The translations under genes and the position numbers were made by a program. Shown here piece after piece: positions 7,895 through 9,618 of a stretch of DNA of 9,618 bases. The notes below the pieces were generated by a model, which made no database searches, had not been told where the DNA came from, and saw nothing but the letters and a program-made list of their open reading frames with translations. The stretch lies in assembly GCA_030152105.1 (NCBI GenBank), contig JASLIH010000042.1, forward strand, positions 1 to 9,618, written 5' to 3'. Each line of letters opens with the position of its first letter. The stretch's first letter is position 1. This stretch comes from Actinomycetes bacterium (GTDB taxonomy: Bacteria; Actinomycetota; CALGFH01).

Positions 7895-7908
7895 CCACCA
7901 GGACGCCT
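7884..7908. terminator. Candidate bidirectional terminator hairpin between convergent genes
   Basis: AGGCCTCCTG, loop ACCAC, CAGGACGCCT. The stem is 5 bp, one C-C mismatch, then 4 bp. It spans the short gap between the stop of the small Cys/His gene and the stop of the reductase gene. There is no T tract on either strand, as is common in GC-rich actinobacteria. It is the only convergent junction here with room for a hairpin. Confidence 0.4.
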
Positions 7909-9283
7909 AGCGGCAGTCGGCCAGGGACTGCTCGACCTGCTCGGAGAGCTTGCGCACGGCGATCAGGACCGGGTCCCAGACCGGCGAGAACGGCGGCGCG
8001 TAGGAAAGGTCCATGTTGACCATCTCGTCGACAGCCATGCCGTTCCAGATGGCGGTGGCGAACACGTCGATGCGCTTGGCCGCCCCCTCCTTGCCGACGA
8101 TCTGGGCCCCCAGCAGCCGGCCCGAGCGGCGCTCGGCCAGCACCTTGGTCCGGATCGGGGCCGTTCCCGGGAAGTAGCCGGCCCTGGTGGTGGAGTCGAC
8201 CGCCGTCTGCTCCCACTCCAGCCCCAGGGTTCCCAGCTCGGCCTCGGACAGCCCGGTGCGGGCGACCTCGACCTCGCACACCTTGGAGACGGCAGTGCCG
8301 AGCACGCCCGGGAAGGTTGCGTAGCCGCCGCCGATGTTGATGCCGCAGACCCGGCCCTGCTTGTTGGCGATCGTCCCCAGGTGGAAGCTGACCGGCTTGC
8401 CGGAGACGAGGTGCTGGGCCTCGGCGCAGTCACCGGCCGCCCAGACCCCGCCGTGGGGCGTCTGCATCCGCGGGTTGACGGCGATGGCGCCGCTCTGGCC
8501 GAGCTGGATGCCCGACGACTCGGCCAGACCGACCGCCGGCCGGGTGCCGAGGCCGAGGACGACCAGGTCGGCCTCAAGGGTCCGCTCGACGGTCCGTACC
8601 GCCCGGACCCGCCCGTCGCCCTCGATCGCCGCCACCTCCTCCTCCAGGTAGAGCTCGACCCCGAGGTCCCGGACCGCCTTGGAGACCAGCTCGCCCATGT
8701 CGGGGTCGATCCGGGCCATCACCTGGGGGGCGGCCTCGACCAGGGCGGTGGGGACGCCCCGGTTGACCAGGGCCTCGGCCGCCTCCAGGCCGATGTAGCC
8801 GCCGCCGACGATCACCGCCCGCTCCGGGCCGGCGTCGATCGCCTTGCGCAGCTCGATGCCGTCCTGGAGCACCGACAGGCCGTACACCCCCGGCAGGTCG
8901 ATGCCGTCGATGGGAGGGCGCAGCGCCTCAGAGCCGGTGGCCACCACCAGCAGGTCCCACGGCTCCTCGACCACGCGGCCGGCGTCGAGGTCGCGGACGC
9001 GGACCCGCCGCGCCTCCAGGTCGATGGCGTCGACCTCGTGGCGGGTCCGGACCTCGATGCCCTGTTCCGCGAACTCCTCGGGGGTCCGGGCGACCAGGTC
9101 GCGCCAGTCCTTGACGACGTCGCCGGCGTAGTAGGGGAGCCCGCAGGCCGAGTACGAGGTGTGCCGTCCCCGCTCGAAGGCGACGATCTCCAGCTCCTGC
9201 GGCTCGCGGCGCCTGCGCGCCTGGGAGGCGGCGCTCATCCCGGCCGCGTCGCCCCCGACCACCACCATGCGCGTCCCTGCCAC
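7907..9283 (-). CDS. CoA-disulfide / NADH-dependent persulfide reductase-like flavoprotein
   Basis: This 458-residue FAD- and NAD(P)-dependent oxidoreductase belongs to the CoA-disulfide reductase/NADH oxidase branch of the two-dinucleotide-binding flavoproteins. An FAD motif VVVGGDAAGMSAA (7-19) is followed by the single redox cysteine, Cys47, in YSACGLPYY. The NAD motif is VIVGGGYIGLEAA (157-169), with acidic Glu183 after the next strand favouring NADH. The second FAD contact is WAAGDCAEA (281-289). The dimerisation domain contains Tyr370 (RAGYFPG) and Tyr428 (YAPPFSPVWDP), 58 residues apart like the Tyr361/Tyr419 pair recalled for staphylococcal CoA-disulfide reductase. There is no C-terminal rhodanese domain. 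The start is GTG 9283, preceded by AGGAGG only 4 nt upstream; the next ATG at 9268 would be too far from it. The gene is divergent from a DsrE gene, which favours sulfane-sulfur or low-molecular-weight thiol reduction over oxygen reduction. Confidence 0.9.
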   Translation of the reverse strand: MAGTRMVVVGGDAAGMSAASQARRRREPQELEIVAFERGRHTSYSACGLPYYAGDVVKDWRDLVARTPEEFAEQGIEVRTRHEVDAIDLEARRVRVRDLDAGRVVEEPWDLLVVATGSEALRPPIDGIDLPGVYGLSVLQDGIELRKAIDAGPERAVIVGGGYIGLEAAEALVNRGVPTALVEAAPQVMARIDPDMGELVSKAVRDLGVELYLEEEVAAIEGDGRVRAVRTVERTLEADLVVLGLGTRPAVGLAESSGIQLGQSGAIAVNPRMQTPHGGVWAAGDCAEAQHLVSGKPVSFHLGTIANKQGRVCGINIGGGYATFPGVLGTAVSKVCEVEVARTGLSEAELGTLGLEWEQTAVDSTTRAGYFPGTAPIRTKVLAERRSGRLLGAQIVGKEGAAKRIDVFATAIWNGMAVDEMVNMDLSYAPPFSPVWDPVLIAVRKLSEQVEQSLADCR

Positions 9284-9309
9284 GGCACCTCCTCGTCGTC
9301 GCCCGCCGG

Positions 9310-9315
9310 AGGCTA
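9310..9315 (-). promoter_or_regulatory. Candidate -10 box TAGCCT for the reductase gene
   Basis: On the minus strand TAGCCT lies 26 nt before GTG 9283, giving a leader of about 20 nt containing AGGAGG. It overlaps the plus-strand -10 candidate at 9314-9319 by 2 bp within CTAG, so polymerase binding for one gene would exclude the other. No -35 consensus is visible. Confidence 0.45.
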
Positions 9316-9319
9316 GTCT
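9314..9319 (+). promoter_or_regulatory. Candidate -10 box TAGTCT for the DsrE gene
   Basis: TAGTCT lies 39 nt before TTG 9359 and 48 nt before ATG 9368. It overlaps the opposing -10 candidate for the reductase. No -35 consensus is visible upstream. Confidence 0.42.
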
Positions 9320-9343
9320 GCCCTCTCGGAGCGACGACTACCC

Positions 9344-9349
9344 GGGAGG
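9344..9349 (+). promoter_or_regulatory. Shine-Dalgarno GGGAGG deciding a TTG start for the DsrE gene
   Basis: GGGAGG ends 9 nt before the in-frame TTG at 9359 but 18 nt before ATG 9368. The spacing favours the TTG start, adding Met-Thr-Arg before the Met-Met pair. Confidence 0.5.
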
Positions 9350-9358
9350 TCGGGCCAG

Positions 9359-9618
9359 TTGACCAGGATGATGTTCCACTGCACCCACGGCGTGGACGAT
9401 CCCGAGCGGGCGATCGTGCCGTTCATCGCCGCCAACGTCGCCGCGGCCTCCGGCCAGGAGGCGGTGGTGCTGCTGACCATCGAGGGCGCCTGGCTCTGCA
9501 AGCGCGGCTACGCCGAGACCGTCGCCGCCGACGGCTTCCCCGACCTGGCCGAGCTGGTGACCTCGTTCGTGGAGGCCGGCGGCCAGATCTGGGGCTGCAG
9601 CGCCTGCACCACCCCCCG
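9359..9618 (+). CDS. DsrE family protein, N-terminal part (3' end outside window)
   Basis: The visible 86 residues match the DsrE/DsrF-like family of small cytoplasmic sulfur-relay proteins. The protein opens with a strand MMFHCTHGVDDPERA. VPFIAANVAA and EAVVLLTIEGAWLCKRGYAE follow, then GFPDLAELVTSFVEAGG and IWGCSACTTP just before the edge. The CSAC cysteines lie where DsrE-type proteins carry their reactive persulfide cysteine, and Cys8 is an additional conserved-looking one. A role in binding or moving sulfane sulfur is inferred from the family. TTG 9359 is preferred as start because of GGGAGG 9 nt upstream; ATG 9368 or 9371 are alternatives. It is divergent from the reductase gene, with overlapping -10 candidates between them. 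Confidence 0.85.
   Translation, partial: MTRMMFHCTHGVDDPERAIVPFIAANVAAASGQEAVVLLTIEGAWLCKRGYAETVAADGFPDLAELVTSFVEAGGQIWGCSACTTP

Noticed and set aside
7627..8019. A 130-codon plus-strand frame continuing past the small Cys/His gene into the reductase gene
   Set aside because: After GLC the translation turns into Arg/Pro/Ala low-complexity and overlaps the reductase end; the frame-corrected 68-residue protein ending at 7894 is more convincing.
8381..9316. A plus-strand open frame opposite the reductase gene
   Set aside because: Asp/Gly/Val/Arg-rich shadow without motifs; the minus strand encodes a complete flavoprotein with all cofactor motifs.

Overview
The window is very GC-rich (well above 70% by eye) and packed with short single genes. 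It looks like an actinobacterial chromosome. The fumarase closely resembles mycobacterial FumC, and there is a CvpA-plus-trypsin membrane protease built like mycobacterial MarP. DUF5655, DUF5995 and DsrE proteins of the kind common in soil Actinomycetota are also present. I cannot place it below phylum. There is no sign of plasmid, phage, IS element or CRISPR, and I see no tRNA or rRNA gene.

Layout. On the left are four plus-strand genes: the 3' end of an MFS exporter (2-793), a YjbQ/UPF0047 protein (807-1211), an unrecognised membrane-hairpin protein (1334-1834) and a D-2-hydroxyacid dehydrogenase (1855-2829). From that dehydrogenase to the right edge every gene points opposite to the one before it: dehydrogenase (+), DUF5655 (-), fumarase (+), DUF5995 (-), NAD(P)-binding YbjT-like protein (+), MarP-like protease (-), small Cys/His protein (+), CoA-disulfide/persulfide reductase-like flavoprotein (-), DsrE protein (+, cut by the edge). 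The first three convergent pairs share one palindromic CTAG, so the two TAG stop codons overlap. The fourth pair is separated by a small hairpin.

Regulation. Nearly every gene must carry its own promoter. I find seven TAGNNT hexamers on the two strands together. All seven lie a short distance upstream of a start codon in the right orientation, and one is placed for leaderless transcription of the dehydrogenase. They look like the -10 box of this lineage.

Function. Most neighbours are unrelated housekeeping genes: a TCA-cycle fumarase, a glyoxylate/hydroxypyruvate-type reductase, a stress protease and orphan families. The only clear functional partnership is the divergent reductase and DsrE pair at the right end, which suggests low-molecular-weight thiol or persulfide handling. 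Two genes look damaged or miscalled. The fumarase lacks its usual N-terminal strand, apparently through a 26-nt loss. The small Cys/His gene needs a one-base frame correction in a CCC run. I did not find a clear multi-gene system of a new kind; the unusual aspect is the genome architecture.
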